From the NCBI GenBank assembly GCA_947447525.1, contig CANFJL010000006.1, forward strand, positions 62,001 to 126,000: a stretch of 64,000 nucleotides of DNA, written 5' to 3'. How positions within the stretch are numbered: the stretch's first letter is position 1; each line of letters starts with the position of its first letter. Made by a program: the position numbers and the translations under genes. Positions 51,263 through 60,688 of this stretch are shown piece after piece. This DNA comes from Flavobacteriales bacterium (lineage in GTDB: Bacteria > Bacteroidota > Bacteroidia > Flavobacteriales_D > Crocinitomicaceae). The notes under the pieces are model-generated. The model worked only from the letters and a program-made list of their open reading frames with translations. It ran no database searches and was not told the origin of the DNA.

Positions 51263-51674
51263 TTTAATTCAGCAATATATAGAAAGTAATCATTTCGGAG
51301 CTTTCGTAGGTATGGATTTTAAAATCTTAAATCCAGGTGAAACGCTTTATGAAATTGAAATAAAAAATCAACATCTTGCTACGCCAAATATGGCGCATGG
51401 TGGACTCATATCAGCTCTTTTAGATGCTTCGATGGGGGTTGGAGCTTTATCAATGGTTGCAGAGAATAATCAAGTGGTATCTACTGTTGAAATGAAGGTG
51501 AATTTTTTAAGGGCCGTGCGCCTAGGAGACAAGCTTTCTGCTACTTCGATTGTAGTTAGAAAAGGAAAAAATACGATTGTAATGCAGTCTGAAGCTAGAA
51601 ATCAAGACGATAAATTGGTGGCTGTTTCAAGTGGCACTTTTTTTATTCTTCCTGCAGCTGTTTCTGGATTTTAA
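51255..51674 (+). CDS. PaaI-type hotdog-fold thioesterase
   Basis: 139 residues. The hotdog helix and active-site region reads NMAHGGLISALLDASMGVGA (about 49-68), followed by VSTVEMKVNFLRAVRLGDKL and a last strand with VAVSSGTFFI. PaaI family enzymes hydrolyse acyl-CoA esters in the cytoplasm. It is translationally coupled to mscS (8-nt overlap), but no functional link is obvious. Confidence 0.9.
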   Translation: MIDLIQQYIESNHFGAFVGMDFKILNPGETLYEIEIKNQHLATPNMAHGGLISALLDASMGVGALSMVAENNQVVSTVEMKVNFLRAVRLGDKLSATSIVVRKGKNTIVMQSEARNQDDKLVAVSSGTFFILPAAVSGF

Positions 51675-51700
51675 TTATATTCGCATTTAAATATCTTTAT

Positions 51701-52624
51701 ATGTTACTCACTATTTTACTTTTAATTTTCACGGTAATTATTGTCCCTTTTGTTAGTTTTAATTATGGAACAGCGTTAACGGATCTTCAATCAATAGTGC
51801 TCTACGATCATATGGTATATGTTGTAGGTGCTGTCATTGCGTATTGTTTTATTATAGGTGAAATTTCAAAAAATAATTCTCAAGTAGATAAATTGTGGAG
51901 CATTGTACCCATTTATTATGTTTGGCACATGACCGGTGTATGTCACTGGGAACCTAGAATGATCTTTATGTCTATTCTAGTGAGTATTTGGGGTATTAGA
52001 TTGACCTATAACTTCGCGAGAAGAGGTGCATATCAATGGAAATTTTGGGCAGGTGAAGAAGATTATCGTTGGGAAGAATTGCGTAAAAGACCAGGTTTTA
52101 ATAATCGCTTCGTATGGATGTTGTTTAATCTTTTCTTTATCAGCGCTTACCAAAATATACTAATTTTCTTATTTACGATTCCAATTCTTACGGTTGTTGG
52201 TTCTGGGAAACCTTTAAATTGGATCGATTATCTTTTAGGATTGATTTATGTTATATGTGTCGTAATTGAATTTGTTGCAGATCAACAACAATATGATTTT
52301 CAAACAGAAAAGCACCGCAGAATAAATGCAGGTGAAGATTTAGGGGAATATGCACATGGTTTTATTGCTACTGGATTGTGGGCTAAGGTGCGTCATCCAA
52401 ATTATGCCATGGAACAAACGATTTGGGTAGTCTTTTATCTCTTTAGCGTTCATGCAACAGGTGAATGGGTTAATTGGTCGGTAGCTGGTTGTGCTTTATT
52501 GTTGATTTTATTTAAAGGAAGTTCAGATTTTTCTGAAGAAATTTCAGCTAAGAAATATCCGGAATATAAAAACTATCAACAAAGGGTTCCGAGATTTATC
52601 CCCTTTACCAAAAGAGCTAAATAG
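51701..52624 (+). CDS. DUF1295 membrane protein, steroid 5-alpha-reductase-like
   Basis: 307 residues with about seven TM segments. The C-terminal family signature is visible: FVADQQQYDFQ, GLWAKVRHPNYAMEQTIWVV and a terminal YPEYKNYQQRVPRFIPF. DUF1295 belongs to the 5-alpha-reductase/isoprenylcysteine methyltransferase fold group; substrates of bacterial members are unknown. It converges with the MerR gene, overlapping by 8 nt. Confidence 0.92.
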   Translation: MLLTILLLIFTVIIVPFVSFNYGTALTDLQSIVLYDHMVYVVGAVIAYCFIIGEISKNNSQVDKLWSIVPIYYVWHMTGVCHWEPRMIFMSILVSIWGIRLTYNFARRGAYQWKFWAGEEDYRWEELRKRPGFNNRFVWMLFNLFFISAYQNILIFLFTIPILTVVGSGKPLNWIDYLLGLIYVICVVIEFVADQQQYDFQTEKHRRINAGEDLGEYAHGFIATGLWAKVRHPNYAMEQTIWVVFYLFSVHATGEWVNWSVAGCALLLILFKGSSDFSEEISAKKYPEYKNYQQRVPRFIPFTKRAK

Positions 52625-52973
52625 ATTTTAATCGAATTAACTTTTGCTTGATTTGCTCTAGTTGAGCAATGACTTCCTCTGTGTTTACAGACTCTTTTGT
52701 ATCGATAGCTCCATCAGTGATTTTGATTTTTAATGCTTTTTTAGCGCCCTCAATTGTAAAACCTTGAATCTTAACTAATTGATAAATATTGTTAATTTCT
52801 TGGATTTCTTTAACGGAATATAAGCGATTTCCTTTGTTGTTTTTCTTGACAACTATAAGTTTAAATTCACGCTCCCAAAACCTTAGTAATGAAGGATTTA
52901 CATTCAATAGTTTAGCCAGCTCTCCAATGGAGTAGTAGAGTTTGCTGAGTTCATTGATCTTAATTAAAGTCAC
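52617..52973 (-). CDS. MerR family transcriptional regulator
   Basis: 118 residues, GTG start at 52973. The winged helix is YYSIGELAKLLNVNPSLLRF (about 13-32), WEREF and NNKGNRLYSVKEIQEINNIY, followed by the helix QGFTIEGAKKAL and a short C-terminal coiled coil (TEEVIAQLEQIKQKLIRLKS). There is no metal-binding cysteine, so it is not a classical metal sensor. It is divergent from the NlpC/P60 gene and may regulate it. Confidence 0.92.
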   Translation of the reverse strand: MTLIKINELSKLYYSIGELAKLLNVNPSLLRFWEREFKLIVVKKNNKGNRLYSVKEIQEINNIYQLVKIQGFTIEGAKKALKIKITDGAIDTKESVNTEEVIAQLEQIKQKLIRLKSI

Positions 52974-53005
52974 GCTTTTATAGGAATTATTCCCGAAAAT
53001 AGTTA

Positions 53006-53013
53006 TAATTTTG
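53006..53013 (+). promoter_or_regulatory. -7 promoter element for the NlpC/P60 gene
   Basis: TAATTTTG matches TAnnTTTG, 14 nt before the ATG at 53028, in the short region shared with the divergent merR gene. Confidence 0.55.
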
Positions 53014-53027
53014 CAACTGAAAATGTT

Positions 53028-53564
53028 ATGAGAGAATTAAAAACGATATTTTTTGTAATAATACTTTTTTATTCAAGCGCGCAAGTTTGGAGCCAAAACG
53101 CTAACAGCGGTCAAAAAAAGTCCTCCGATTCTTTACCTGCTTTTAACAATAAAAACAGCGCTAAAGTTGATGCAATAATTTCTTATGCTAAAACTTTTAT
53201 GGGTACACCATATAAATGGGGCGGTACTACTCCTTCTGGTTTTGATTGTTCTGGATTTATAAATTATATTTTTGGAAATTTTGGTTTTCAATTGACGCGT
53301 ACCAGTTATAATCTTGCTGAATTAGGAGAAACCATTAAGTTAGATGATCTTCAACCTGGAGATTTGATGTTTTTCCGAGGCAGTGCAAATGGAGGCGGTG
53401 TTGCGCACGTTGCAATGGTGATTGAGGTTTCTCCTGATGCTATTCGTTTTATTCATTCTTCAACCTCTAGAGGAGTAACGGTGGATAATTTTAAGACGAG
53501 TAAGTATTACATTTCTCGCTATGTTAAAGCAAAACGCTTGGACTACGGAGCCGCAAAACACTAG
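53028..53564 (+). CDS. NlpC/P60 family cell-wall peptidase
   Basis: 178 residues with a signal peptide (1-22, to SQN). The catalytic Cys is in PSGFDCSGFINYIFG, the His in GGGVAHVAMVIEV and the third polar residue in RFIHSSTSRGVTV. TPYKWGGTTP leads into the active site. These C40 peptidases cleave peptidoglycan stem peptides in the periplasm. It is a short single-domain form with no cell-wall binding repeat. Confidence 0.95.
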   Translation: MRELKTIFFVIILFYSSAQVWSQNANSGQKKSSDSLPAFNNKNSAKVDAIISYAKTFMGTPYKWGGTTPSGFDCSGFINYIFGNFGFQLTRTSYNLAELGETIKLDDLQPGDLMFFRGSANGGGVAHVAMVIEVSPDAIRFIHSSTSRGVTVDNFKTSKYYISRYVKAKRLDYGAAKH

Positions 53565-53583
53565 AATTTAAACTTTTCTAGCG

Positions 53584-53591
53584 TATCTTTG
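53584..53591 (+). promoter_or_regulatory. -7 promoter element for the queuosine-precursor transporter
   Basis: TATCTTTG matches TAnnTTTG, 10 nt before the ATG at 53602, giving a very short leader. Confidence 0.5.
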
Positions 53592-53601
53592 TTTTCGTAT
53601 T

Positions 53602-54312
53602 ATGGACTTCTCTACAATCTTAGGAAAAAAACAATGGTTCTTTGTTATTCTAGCAGGTTTGTTCATTACTAATGCTGTTACAGCTGAATTAATAAGTAAT
53701 AAACTTATTGAAATCCCTTTAAATTTTTCTTTCTTTGGTCATAAATTTGGACCTTTCATTACCATTGTTGGAATTTTACCTTGGCCCATTGTGTTTTTAC
53801 TTACGGACCTAATCAATGAATTTTATGGACCAAAAGTCGTTCGCAGACTTTCTTGGATTACAGCCGGTTTGATATTATATTGTTTTATTTTAGTGGGTGT
53901 TTCTTTAGCAATTCCAGCTGTTGAACTTCCAAATTCAGGTCTTGCAAGTGATGAAGACTATCGAATGGTTTTTGGTCAAGCTCAAATGATAATAATTGGT
54001 AGTATCACTGCCTTCTTAGTCTCTCAGCTGTTGGATGCAACGGTTTTTACTTTTATAAAAAATAAAACAGGAGATCGATTCGTTTGGTTGAGAAGTACTG
54101 GCAGTACTCTGGTTTCTCAGTTAATTGATTCTTATATTGTCCTGTATATTGGTTTTGTCCTGCCAGGAAAAATGTCTTTTATTGATTATATGAATATAGC
54201 GCCAACCAATTATGTTTTGAAAATAGTGATCGCTTTCGCATTGATTCCTTTAATTTACTTAGGACATTGGGTGCTAAAAAAACATGTTTTCACTTCTTCT
54301 AAAATTTCTTAA
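53602..54312 (+). CDS. yhhQ: Queuosine precursor transporter
   Basis: 236 residues with about six TM segments. Family landmarks are NAVTAELISNKLIEIP near the start, PWPIVFLLTDLINEFYGPKV (about 62-81) and LDATVFTFIKNKTGDRFVWL plus RSTGSTLVSQLIDSYIVLY. These ECF-like transporters import queuine or preQ precursors for tRNA modification. No queuosine synthesis gene lies nearby and no preQ1 riboswitch was seen upstream. Confidence 0.93.
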   Translation: MDFSTILGKKQWFFVILAGLFITNAVTAELISNKLIEIPLNFSFFGHKFGPFITIVGILPWPIVFLLTDLINEFYGPKVVRRLSWITAGLILYCFILVGVSLAIPAVELPNSGLASDEDYRMVFGQAQMIIIGSITAFLVSQLLDATVFTFIKNKTGDRFVWLRSTGSTLVSQLIDSYIVLYIGFVLPGKMSFIDYMNIAPTNYVLKIVIAFALIPLIYLGHWVLKKHVFTSSKIS

Positions 54313-54313
54313 T

Positions 54314-54796
54314 ATGAAAGTCATTTATTGTTTAATGCTGCTCATTCTTACACAATGCACCCTAGCGCAATCAGATGCTAAATCAAAACAAATAGAGGAA
54401 CCTAAATTAGTGCCTTTTGCAAAAAAAATGCTTCCTGAAAATGTTTGTTATATCGTAAGGGATGGTGGAACAGAAGAACCTTTTTCTGGTAAGTATGTGA
54501 ATCATCATGAGAAAGGTACTTATCTCTGTGTGGCTTGTGATCATGAGTTATTTTCTAGTAGTGCAAAATATGATTCGGGTTCCGGTTGGCCAAGTTTCTA
54601 TGATGTTCTCAATTCAAAGGATGTTAAACAATTACACGACACTTCTTTCGGAATGGATCGCATTGAAATTCGCTGTAGTTTTTGTGATGCACATCTCGGA
54701 CATTTATTCAATGATGGGCCCAATCCAACAGGATTAAGGTACTGCGTGAATTCTGCCTCTCTCATTTTTATTCCTAATTCTTCCAATCATGATTAA
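54314..54796 (+). CDS. msrB: Peptide-methionine (R)-S-oxide reductase
   Basis: 160 residues from ATG at 54314, chosen because it begins a signal/lipoprotein-like segment (MKVIYCLMLLILTQC). Zinc-binding pairs are in YLCVACDHELF and RCSFCDAHLGH, with SGSGWPSFYDV between them; the catalytic Cys is in RYCVNSASL. It repairs oxidised methionine (R form), probably in the periplasm given the export signal. It overlaps msrA by 8 nt. Confidence 0.95.
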   Translation: MKVIYCLMLLILTQCTLAQSDAKSKQIEEPKLVPFAKKMLPENVCYIVRDGGTEEPFSGKYVNHHEKGTYLCVACDHELFSSSAKYDSGSGWPSFYDVLNSKDVKQLHDTSFGMDRIEIRCSFCDAHLGHLFNDGPNPTGLRYCVNSASLIFIPNSSNHD

Positions 54797-55319
54797 AGAA
54801 ATTACACTAGGTGCTGGATGTTTCTGGTGTTTAGACTCTTGTTTTAAGGATTTAAAAGGTGTTTTGCAAACCTTTCCTGGTTATGCTGGAGGAAGTGTAT
54901 TAAATCCTACTTATGAAGCTGTTTGTAATGGAACAACAGGTCACGCAGAAGTGGTTCGCGTTATTTATGATGATACTATCATTTCTTTTGATGAAATAAT
55001 GAATTTATTTTGGTGGATTCACGATCCTACGCAATTAAACCGTCAAGGAAATGATATCGGTACTCAATACCGTTCGGTAATTTTTTATCATGATCTAGAA
55101 CAAAAAAATAGGGCGGAGAAACTTAAAAGTTCTTTAGAAAATTTAAAGGTTTATCCTAAACCTATCGTTACTCAAATTGTTCCTATCGAAAATTATTTTC
55201 AAGCAGAAGCTTATCACCACGATTATTTCAGCAAGAATCCTCAAAATCAATACTGTCAAATGGTGGTTAAACCAAAAATAGATAAGTTTAAAAGCGTTTT
55301 TGAAGGAAAGATTAAATGA
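54789..55319 (+). CDS. msrA: Peptide-methionine (S)-S-oxide reductase
   Basis: 176 residues. The active-site motif is GAGCFWCLDSCF (about 8-19), with GYAGGSVLNPTYEAVCNGTT and GHAEVVRV matching the family. It reduces the S form of methionine sulfoxide. No signal peptide is present, unlike msrB, so the two may act in different compartments. The 8-nt overlap with msrB shows coupled expression. It converges with the T9SS type B protein gene. Confidence 0.96.
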   Translation: MIKEITLGAGCFWCLDSCFKDLKGVLQTFPGYAGGSVLNPTYEAVCNGTTGHAEVVRVIYDDTIISFDEIMNLFWWIHDPTQLNRQGNDIGTQYRSVIFYHDLEQKNRAEKLKSSLENLKVYPKPIVTQIVPIENYFQAEAYHHDYFSKNPQNQYCQMVVKPKIDKFKSVFEGKIK

Positions 55320-57911
55320 TTATCTAATCAGAGTAACATGACCTATGACTTGAATTTTCTCGTCATTGTTCATAGTCTTCAAGTTCATTTTCCAAGTGTA
55401 TACTCCATCTGGACATTTTCTTCCCTCATTGTAGGATCCATCCCAACCAAAGGAAACATTATGTGATTCCCAAATAAGTTCCCCCCATCTATTAAAGATG
55501 AAGAAGTCATAATCATAAGGATCATATCCGGAATAAAGAACTGGTTTGAATGTTTGATTGAATTGATCTCCGTCAGGTGTAAAGGTGTTCGGCACCCAAT
55601 AGATCACTTCTTCAGTAATACAATCTTCCACAACAGTAACATGAACTGAATCTTGGTCGGTACATCCCGCGCTATTGGTTCCAATTACAACATAGTCATT
55701 TTCTCCAGCAGGTGGGAGGTAGGACATGCCATTAAGTACTTGTTGATCCCAAGAGTAGGTTGATGCACCTGTTGCTTGTAATATTATTGGATTTCCAAAA
55801 CATACTGTTTTGTCAGGTCCAGCGTCAACAACTGGATCAGGTGAAATAGTTAAATTAAAGGTTGCTATTCCTGGACAAATTTGAGCTGCAGTGGTATACG
55901 TAATTTGATAGGATCCTGTTGACGAATTACTTAAATTAACATTACCTGTGGCAGCATTAATACTTAGTCCTGGTCCACTGGTAACCGTTCCTCCTAAAGT
56001 ACCGCTAATGGTTGCAACAGGATTAGGATCTGTTAAACAATAAGTGTTGTCAGGATAGGTGATTCCAGCCGGTTCGCCTCCAACATAATTACCGGCAAAA
56101 TTATAACTACATCCTGCAATATCAGTAACGCTGAAAGAAAATGGTCCACTTACACCAAGATTTCCAATGACAATATTACCGTTGTTAGGAGCGGTAGAGG
56201 TAACGTAAGTGGCACCTGTTGGCAAAATGCTTCCTGGAGTTCCAGTGAAATTACCTCCATTTAAAGATGGAGAACTGCCTGTTAAAGTGACCGTCGCAGT
56301 TCCGTTAGCACAATTGCTGGTGTAGGTTGATGTTATTTGTGGTAAGTACTGCACTGCGATAGGGTCTCCTAAATCAAAACAATCTAAGGCAGGAAGCGTA
56401 ACGTAGCTATAGGTGCCCGCTTGAATACTGTACATGGTTAAAGGAACATAATAGACAACATTATCAGTAAAGGTTCCGACAGGGAAAGAATTAATAAAGG
56501 ATAAATCATTTAAATCACTGATGTCTTCAGTTGATGTTACCACAGAAACCAAACAAGGATCATCAGGTATAGTTAAACCAGATGCATTGGATTGAATTGG
56601 CGTTAAAGATACTGTTGGTGGACAAGAATAAGCCAACCATACCACGCCAGGATCATAAACAGGAGCTGTTGGATCGTAATTCGGAGATGCTGGGTTTGTA
56701 GCACCAATGATTTCATCTGGAACTGAAAAATTTTGATTGGAGGTAATGCTAAATTGATCGTTGTAACAAATTTTATTTATTGCAGGCATCGGCAATAAGG
56801 TAGTGGTAAATGTTCCCATCATTGCGTTGCAATTACATGCAGGAGGTGTAGGGTAGGTTAATGTTGCTGTACAACTTGGGTCAGCGGAAAATGCAGCTGA
56901 AATTACACAATTGGATCCATTTGCAGTTCCTGTCATGCTAAAGTTAGAAGAACTTCCGAAAGGGGCATTGAATACTTGTGTGCCACCGCACGAATTGGTT
57001 AAGGTAAGCGTTCCACTAGAAGGAGGAAAGGTGTAATTGATGGTTCCTGTGACTGTGTAGGTATTTGTTGCTGCATCACAATTGGTAATACTTCCTGTGA
57101 AATTCCCAAAATTACAAGGGTTCGTAGTGGTACATGCCGGTGGAGCCACATAATTTTGTGATGTATTACAATTGGCATTAGCTGAAAATGAGGTGCTGAC
57201 GGTACAGTTTGCTCCATTGGAAACAAGTCCCGTTAGGTTGTAATTGATACTTGTTGCAAATGGGGCGTTAAAGGTTTGAGAACCTCCGCAACTACTCGTT
57301 ATGGTGAGTGTTCCTGTTGTTGGAGGATTGGTGATTCCCAAATTACCAGATACACTGTAGGTATTTGTTGCTGGATTACAAGCACTTGGTATTGCTGTAA
57401 AACCGGTTACTCCACAAACAAATGAACAATCCGCTGAACCTGTACCGCCTGTTTGTGAAAAAGAAATAGTTCCTGCTTGATTAGCATAATTGGTTAATAG
57501 CAATATGTAAAATTGTCCAATCGTTGCGTTGGGTATCGTTGCTGTTTCAGAGGCTGCTGTGGAATAACTACAATCTACAGCACTACCTGCAGGGAAAGTC
57601 CCAGCACCACAACCCGCTGCTAAAGATGTATAGGGTCCCCATAAGGCAAAGTCCACATCAATTCCAGTTCCAGAAGTATTGACTTGATTCATGGTGATCG
57701 TCATGGGACCATTTTGATCGATTTCCATAAAGTACCAAACAGGATTAGGAGTGGAACCTAAACAGTCAATGGCCCCTAAATTCGTTACATTGGTATTATT
57801 TGGAAAGGAATAATTCGTGCCAGTACAAAATGGATCTGCTTGAACACATTGAGATAAGCCAATATGTGACGCTATTAAAACACAAAATAAGAAGAGTAAT
57901 TTTATTTTCAA
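55320..57911 (-). CDS. Secreted protein with T9SS type B (gliding-motility-like) sorting domain
   Basis: 863 residues, likely TTG start at 57911 with a signal peptide (1-20, to GLSQ). A pre-peptidase-like domain (about 21-155) is followed by Thr/Asn/Cys-rich repeats (CNPATNTYSVSG and CDAATNTYTVTGTINY units) and Ig-like modules. The last about 95 residues, from YWVPNTFTPDGDQFNQTFKP to KIQVIGHVTLIR, are the type B sorting domain, with FNRWGELIWE and GWDGSYNEGRKCPDGVYTWK. It is exported by the type IX system; function probably adhesive or structural. A small secreted-protein gene lies 6 nt upstream. Confidence 0.93.
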   Translation of the reverse strand: MKIKLLFLFCVLIASHIGLSQCVQADPFCTGTNYSFPNNTNVTNLGAIDCLGSTPNPVWYFMEIDQNGPMTITMNQVNTSGTGIDVDFALWGPYTSLAAGCGAGTFPAGSAVDCSYSTAASETATIPNATIGQFYILLLTNYANQAGTISFSQTGGTGSADCSFVCGVTGFTAIPSACNPATNTYSVSGNLGITNPPTTGTLTITSSCGGSQTFNAPFATSINYNLTGLVSNGANCTVSTSFSANANCNTSQNYVAPPACTTTNPCNFGNFTGSITNCDAATNTYTVTGTINYTFPPSSGTLTLTNSCGGTQVFNAPFGSSSNFSMTGTANGSNCVISAAFSADPSCTATLTYPTPPACNCNAMMGTFTTTLLPMPAINKICYNDQFSITSNQNFSVPDEIIGATNPASPNYDPTAPVYDPGVVWLAYSCPPTVSLTPIQSNASGLTIPDDPCLVSVVTSTEDISDLNDLSFINSFPVGTFTDNVVYYVPLTMYSIQAGTYSYVTLPALDCFDLGDPIAVQYLPQITSTYTSNCANGTATVTLTGSSPSLNGGNFTGTPGSILPTGATYVTSTAPNNGNIVIGNLGVSGPFSFSVTDIAGCSYNFAGNYVGGEPAGITYPDNTYCLTDPNPVATISGTLGGTVTSGPGLSINAATGNVNLSNSSTGSYQITYTTAAQICPGIATFNLTISPDPVVDAGPDKTVCFGNPIILQATGASTYSWDQQVLNGMSYLPPAGENDYVVIGTNSAGCTDQDSVHVTVVEDCITEEVIYWVPNTFTPDGDQFNQTFKPVLYSGYDPYDYDFFIFNRWGELIWESHNVSFGWDGSYNEGRKCPDGVYTWKMNLKTMNNDEKIQVIGHVTLIR

Positions 57912-57917
57912 ATCAGC

Positions 57918-58241
57918 TTATTTTTCAAATTTATACCTCAATTCTTTCTTAATCAATTTTGGATGCGCCTTAGCCCATTCAATGGCAATTTTCTTGTTCT
58001 CAGCATAACTTAGTTGGTGGTCATATATAGGAAGTGATGCAGGAATGTGACCGTCTTTGAAGAATGACTTCATTTTTTTATCGTCAAATATATACTTATC
58101 GAAATGATGATAGGTGGTGTCTTTTGCTGTGATATAATCAACTTTTTTTATATCTCTTCTTTGATTTGGGGGGCTGTTTTGAGCTGATGCACAAAGAGTA
58201 ATTCCAAAAATAAATAATAACGAGATGTAAAGTTGCTTCAT
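57918..58241 (-). CDS. Small secreted protein of unknown function
   Basis: 107 residues from ATG at 58241. A signal peptide (1-20, CASAQ) is followed by a charged, Lys/Tyr-rich chain with no recognised domain (YITAKDTTYHHFDKYIFDDK; KIAIEWAKAHPKLIKKEL). It ends 6 nt before the start of the type B T9SS protein on the same strand, so it probably leads that operon. It is divergent from the KAS III operon. Confidence 0.65.
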   Translation of the reverse strand: MKQLYISLLFIFGITLCASAQNSPPNQRRDIKKVDYITAKDTTYHHFDKYIFDDKKMKSFFKDGHIPASLPIYDHQLSYAENKKIAIEWAKAHPKLIKKELRYKFEK

Positions 58242-58376
58242 TTTGAATTTTTAATAGTTACGTCAAATATAAATGATAGTTGCCTTATAAACAATGATAT
58301 AAATATAAATAAAGTAATAGATATTAACAAGGTATTTTTAATTTCGTATTTATTCTATTCAATTCTAATATTATTA

Positions 58377-59384
58377 ATGGGTGCATCCATAAAATACATA
58401 AGTTATTTTTTACCGCCATTGGCTATTGATAATGTTGCGCTCGCGAAAGGTTATCCAGACAAAACGCCTCAAGATCTATTCGATATTTCAGGGGTACATA
58501 AACGGCATATTGCTTCGGAAGGAGTTTTAGGTTCTGATTTGGCACTAAATGCAGTAAGATCATTAGTTTTGGAAAACTCTGATTTTTCATTAAATGAAAT
58601 TGATTTTTTAATTTTTTCAACTTTAGTTCTAGATTATAATTCTCCAACAACTGCTAGTGTCCTGCATCGAAAATTAGGTTTAAATCTTAATTGTGGTGCT
58701 TTGGATTTACCCCAAGGTTGCACCGGTTTTTTATATAGCTTGAGCCTTGCAAGTGCTATGATTTCAGCAGGAAATGCAAAAAATGTGCTGATTTTATTAG
58801 GTGAAATTCCAACAAAAGCAATTCACCATGATGATATAGCTTTAGGATCTATATTCGGTGATGCTGGCGCAGCTCTTGTCGTTTCTGAAAACCAGACCTC
58901 AAAAATTGGAAAATTTGTCTTTGGTACTTTTGGTGAAGGTTTTGATTTTTTAAAGGTTGAAGTTGGTGGCGGTAGAAATCCAATTAATTCAGAATGGATT
59001 AAAAAATATGACGATCAAGAACTTAATTTGCCTTATGGCCGCATCGAAATGAATGGTTTTGAAGTGCTTAGATTTGCTTTAAAAGAAATTCCTGGACTGC
59101 TTGATCGTACTTTATTGATGAATAATATTTCTATTTCAGAAATTGACTTCTTTGTTTTTCATCAAGCTAGCGCTATGATTCTAAAATCGCTTCAACGAAA
59201 ATGTGATATTCCACAAGGAAAATTCATTTCTTATTTTGAAGAGTCCGGTAATACAGTGTCTTGTTCTATTCCCATAGCATTAAAAAAAGGAGCAGATGAT
59301 AATCGTTTTAAAAAAGGAGATAAGATTGCATTAATTGCTTTTGGTATTGGTTTTTCATGTATTGGGACGGTAATTGAATGGTAG
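58377..59384 (+). CDS. KAS III-like 3-oxoacyl-ACP synthase
   Basis: 335 residues from ATG at 58377, where FabH-like sequence begins (MGASIKYISYFLPPLAI); the upstream frame is not part of the family. The Cys-His-Asn triad is complete: Cys115 in DLPQGCTGF, His262 in FFVFHQASAM and Asn292 in ESGNTVSCSIP. GDAGAALVVSE (161-171) is also typical. It would condense an acyl-CoA or acyl-ACP with malonyl-ACP. The ACP gene follows after 19 nt and a second KAS III after that. Confidence 0.93.
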   Translation: MGASIKYISYFLPPLAIDNVALAKGYPDKTPQDLFDISGVHKRHIASEGVLGSDLALNAVRSLVLENSDFSLNEIDFLIFSTLVLDYNSPTTASVLHRKLGLNLNCGALDLPQGCTGFLYSLSLASAMISAGNAKNVLILLGEIPTKAIHHDDIALGSIFGDAGAALVVSENQTSKIGKFVFGTFGEGFDFLKVEVGGGRNPINSEWIKKYDDQELNLPYGRIEMNGFEVLRFALKEIPGLLDRTLLMNNISISEIDFFVFHQASAMILKSLQRKCDIPQGKFISYFEESGNTVSCSIPIALKKGADDNRFKKGDKIALIAFGIGFSCIGTVIEW

Positions 59385-59391
59385 AAAAATG

Positions 59392-59399
59392 TATATTTG
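59392..59399 (+). promoter_or_regulatory. -7 element 4 nt upstream of the ACP start
   Basis: TATATTTG ends 4 nt before the ATG at 59404. If used, the transcript would be leaderless; it may also be coincidence, since the gene can be read from the upstream KAS III operon. Confidence 0.35.
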
Positions 59400-59403
59400 A
59401 TCT

Positions 59404-59655
59404 ATGGAAATAATTGATTTTATTAAGGTTATTGAAGATGAATTTGAGGATTTAACTCCAGGAACTTTATCTCCCTACAGTGTTTTTAGAGATATGGATG
59501 GATGGAGTAGTATGCATGCGCTTATCTTCGTCGCATTAATAGACACTACTTATGATGTTCTTTTGACTGGAGAAGAATTAAAGTCGTGTATTACCATAAA
59601 AGATTTGTTCGACATTACAGTTTTAAAAATTAACGGTGGCGGAATTAACGCTTAA
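59404..59655 (+). CDS. Acyl carrier protein-like
   Basis: 83 residues, the right size for an ACP. The phosphopantetheine attachment region is MDGWSSMHALIFVALI with Ser36 as the likely modified residue; the usual D-S-L is S-S-M. Acidic helix I (DFIKVIEDEFEDL) and TIKDLFDITV at the end fit the four-helix fold. It lies between two KAS III genes, and the second starts 20 nt inside its end, so it is probably their dedicated carrier. Confidence 0.88.
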   Translation: MEIIDFIKVIEDEFEDLTPGTLSPYSVFRDMDGWSSMHALIFVALIDTTYDVLLTGEELKSCITIKDLFDITVLKINGGGINA

Positions 59656-60688
59656 ACATGCTGCTGTAAAAGCAATTTATACGGTCGTTCCCAAAACGAT
59701 TTATAAATCTATTGATTATCCTTTTTTTTCGGAAGAGGAAGCAAAGATGTTTTCAAAAACTACAGGGATTATAGAAAGAAGGGTGGCAAATGCTGATGTT
59801 ACAGCATCTGATCTATGTTACCAAGCCGCTAATGCTCTTTTGGAGGAATTAAATTGCCGCAACGAAATTGATTTATTGGTTTTTGTTACGCAATCACCCG
59901 ACTATTTTCTTCCTGCCAGTGCAGCAATTCTTCAAGATAAATTAGGATTACCAACAACTTGTATGGCTTTTGATGTAAATTTAGGTTGCTCTGGCTATGT
60001 TCATGGCTTGTTGCTTGCCAACCGCTACTTGCAAAATGGTGGATTGAAAAAGGTCTTACTTTTAGCAGGTGATAAATCTACTATTTCCACTCACGAAAAA
60101 GATAAAACTACTTTTCCTCTTTTTGGAGATGCTGGTGCTGCTACTTTAATTGAATTTGATCCTAACGCGCAAGACTGGTTTTTAGATGCAGGAACTGATG
60201 GAAGTGGCGCGGATGCCATAATTATTCCGGGTGGACATTCAAGAAATCCATACGGAACTATTGACACTTCAGATTTCACAAGCGCTCCAGGAGTTACCCG
60301 GTCTCTTAAACATCTGCACCTTGACGGGATGAAGGTCTTTAATTTTGCGCTTAAAAATGTTCCTAATTCCCTGAGGAATGTTATCAATAAAGCGGATTTA
60401 TCTATAGATGAAGTTGATTATTGTATTTTACATCAGGCCAATCAATTGATTACAGACAGCATTAGAAAGAAAGTAAAGTCTAGTCCCGAAAAATTCCCTT
60501 CGTCGATTCAACTTTTCGGAAATACGAGCTCTGCTTCGATTCCATTGACCATCTGTAGTGAATTAAAGGAACAAATGGCATCGCAAAAACTAAAACTCTT
60601 ATTGTCTGGATTCGGGGTTGGATTTTCCTGGGCATCGCTACTACTGAATACGGAAGGAGTTCAAACAAAATTATTGGAATATGAATGA
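59636..60688 (+). CDS. Second KAS III-like 3-oxoacyl-ACP synthase
   Basis: 350 residues, GTG start overlapping the ACP gene. The triad is Cys118 in VNLGCSGYVHG, His266 in YCILHQANQL and Asn296 in LFGNTSSASIP. DKTTFPLFGDAGAATLIEF also matches. It is only distantly similar to the first KAS III at 58377, so the pair are not simple duplicates and may use different primers or perform successive steps. It overlaps the reductase gene by 8 nt. Confidence 0.94.
   Translation: MAELTLKHAAVKAIYTVVPKTIYKSIDYPFFSEEEAKMFSKTTGIIERRVANADVTASDLCYQAANALLEELNCRNEIDLLVFVTQSPDYFLPASAAILQDKLGLPTTCMAFDVNLGCSGYVHGLLLANRYLQNGGLKKVLLLAGDKSTISTHEKDKTTFPLFGDAGAATLIEFDPNAQDWFLDAGTDGSGADAIIIPGGHSRNPYGTIDTSDFTSAPGVTRSLKHLHLDGMKVFNFALKNVPNSLRNVINKADLSIDEVDYCILHQANQLITDSIRKKVKSSPEKFPSSIQLFGNTSSASIPLTICSELKEQMASQKLKLLLSGFGVGFSWASLLLNTEGVQTKLLEYE

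Noticed and set aside
58233-58376. N-terminal extension of the first KAS III
   Set aside because: The extra 48 residues are Asn/Ile-rich, overlap the divergent small-protein gene start and do not belong to the KAS III fold.
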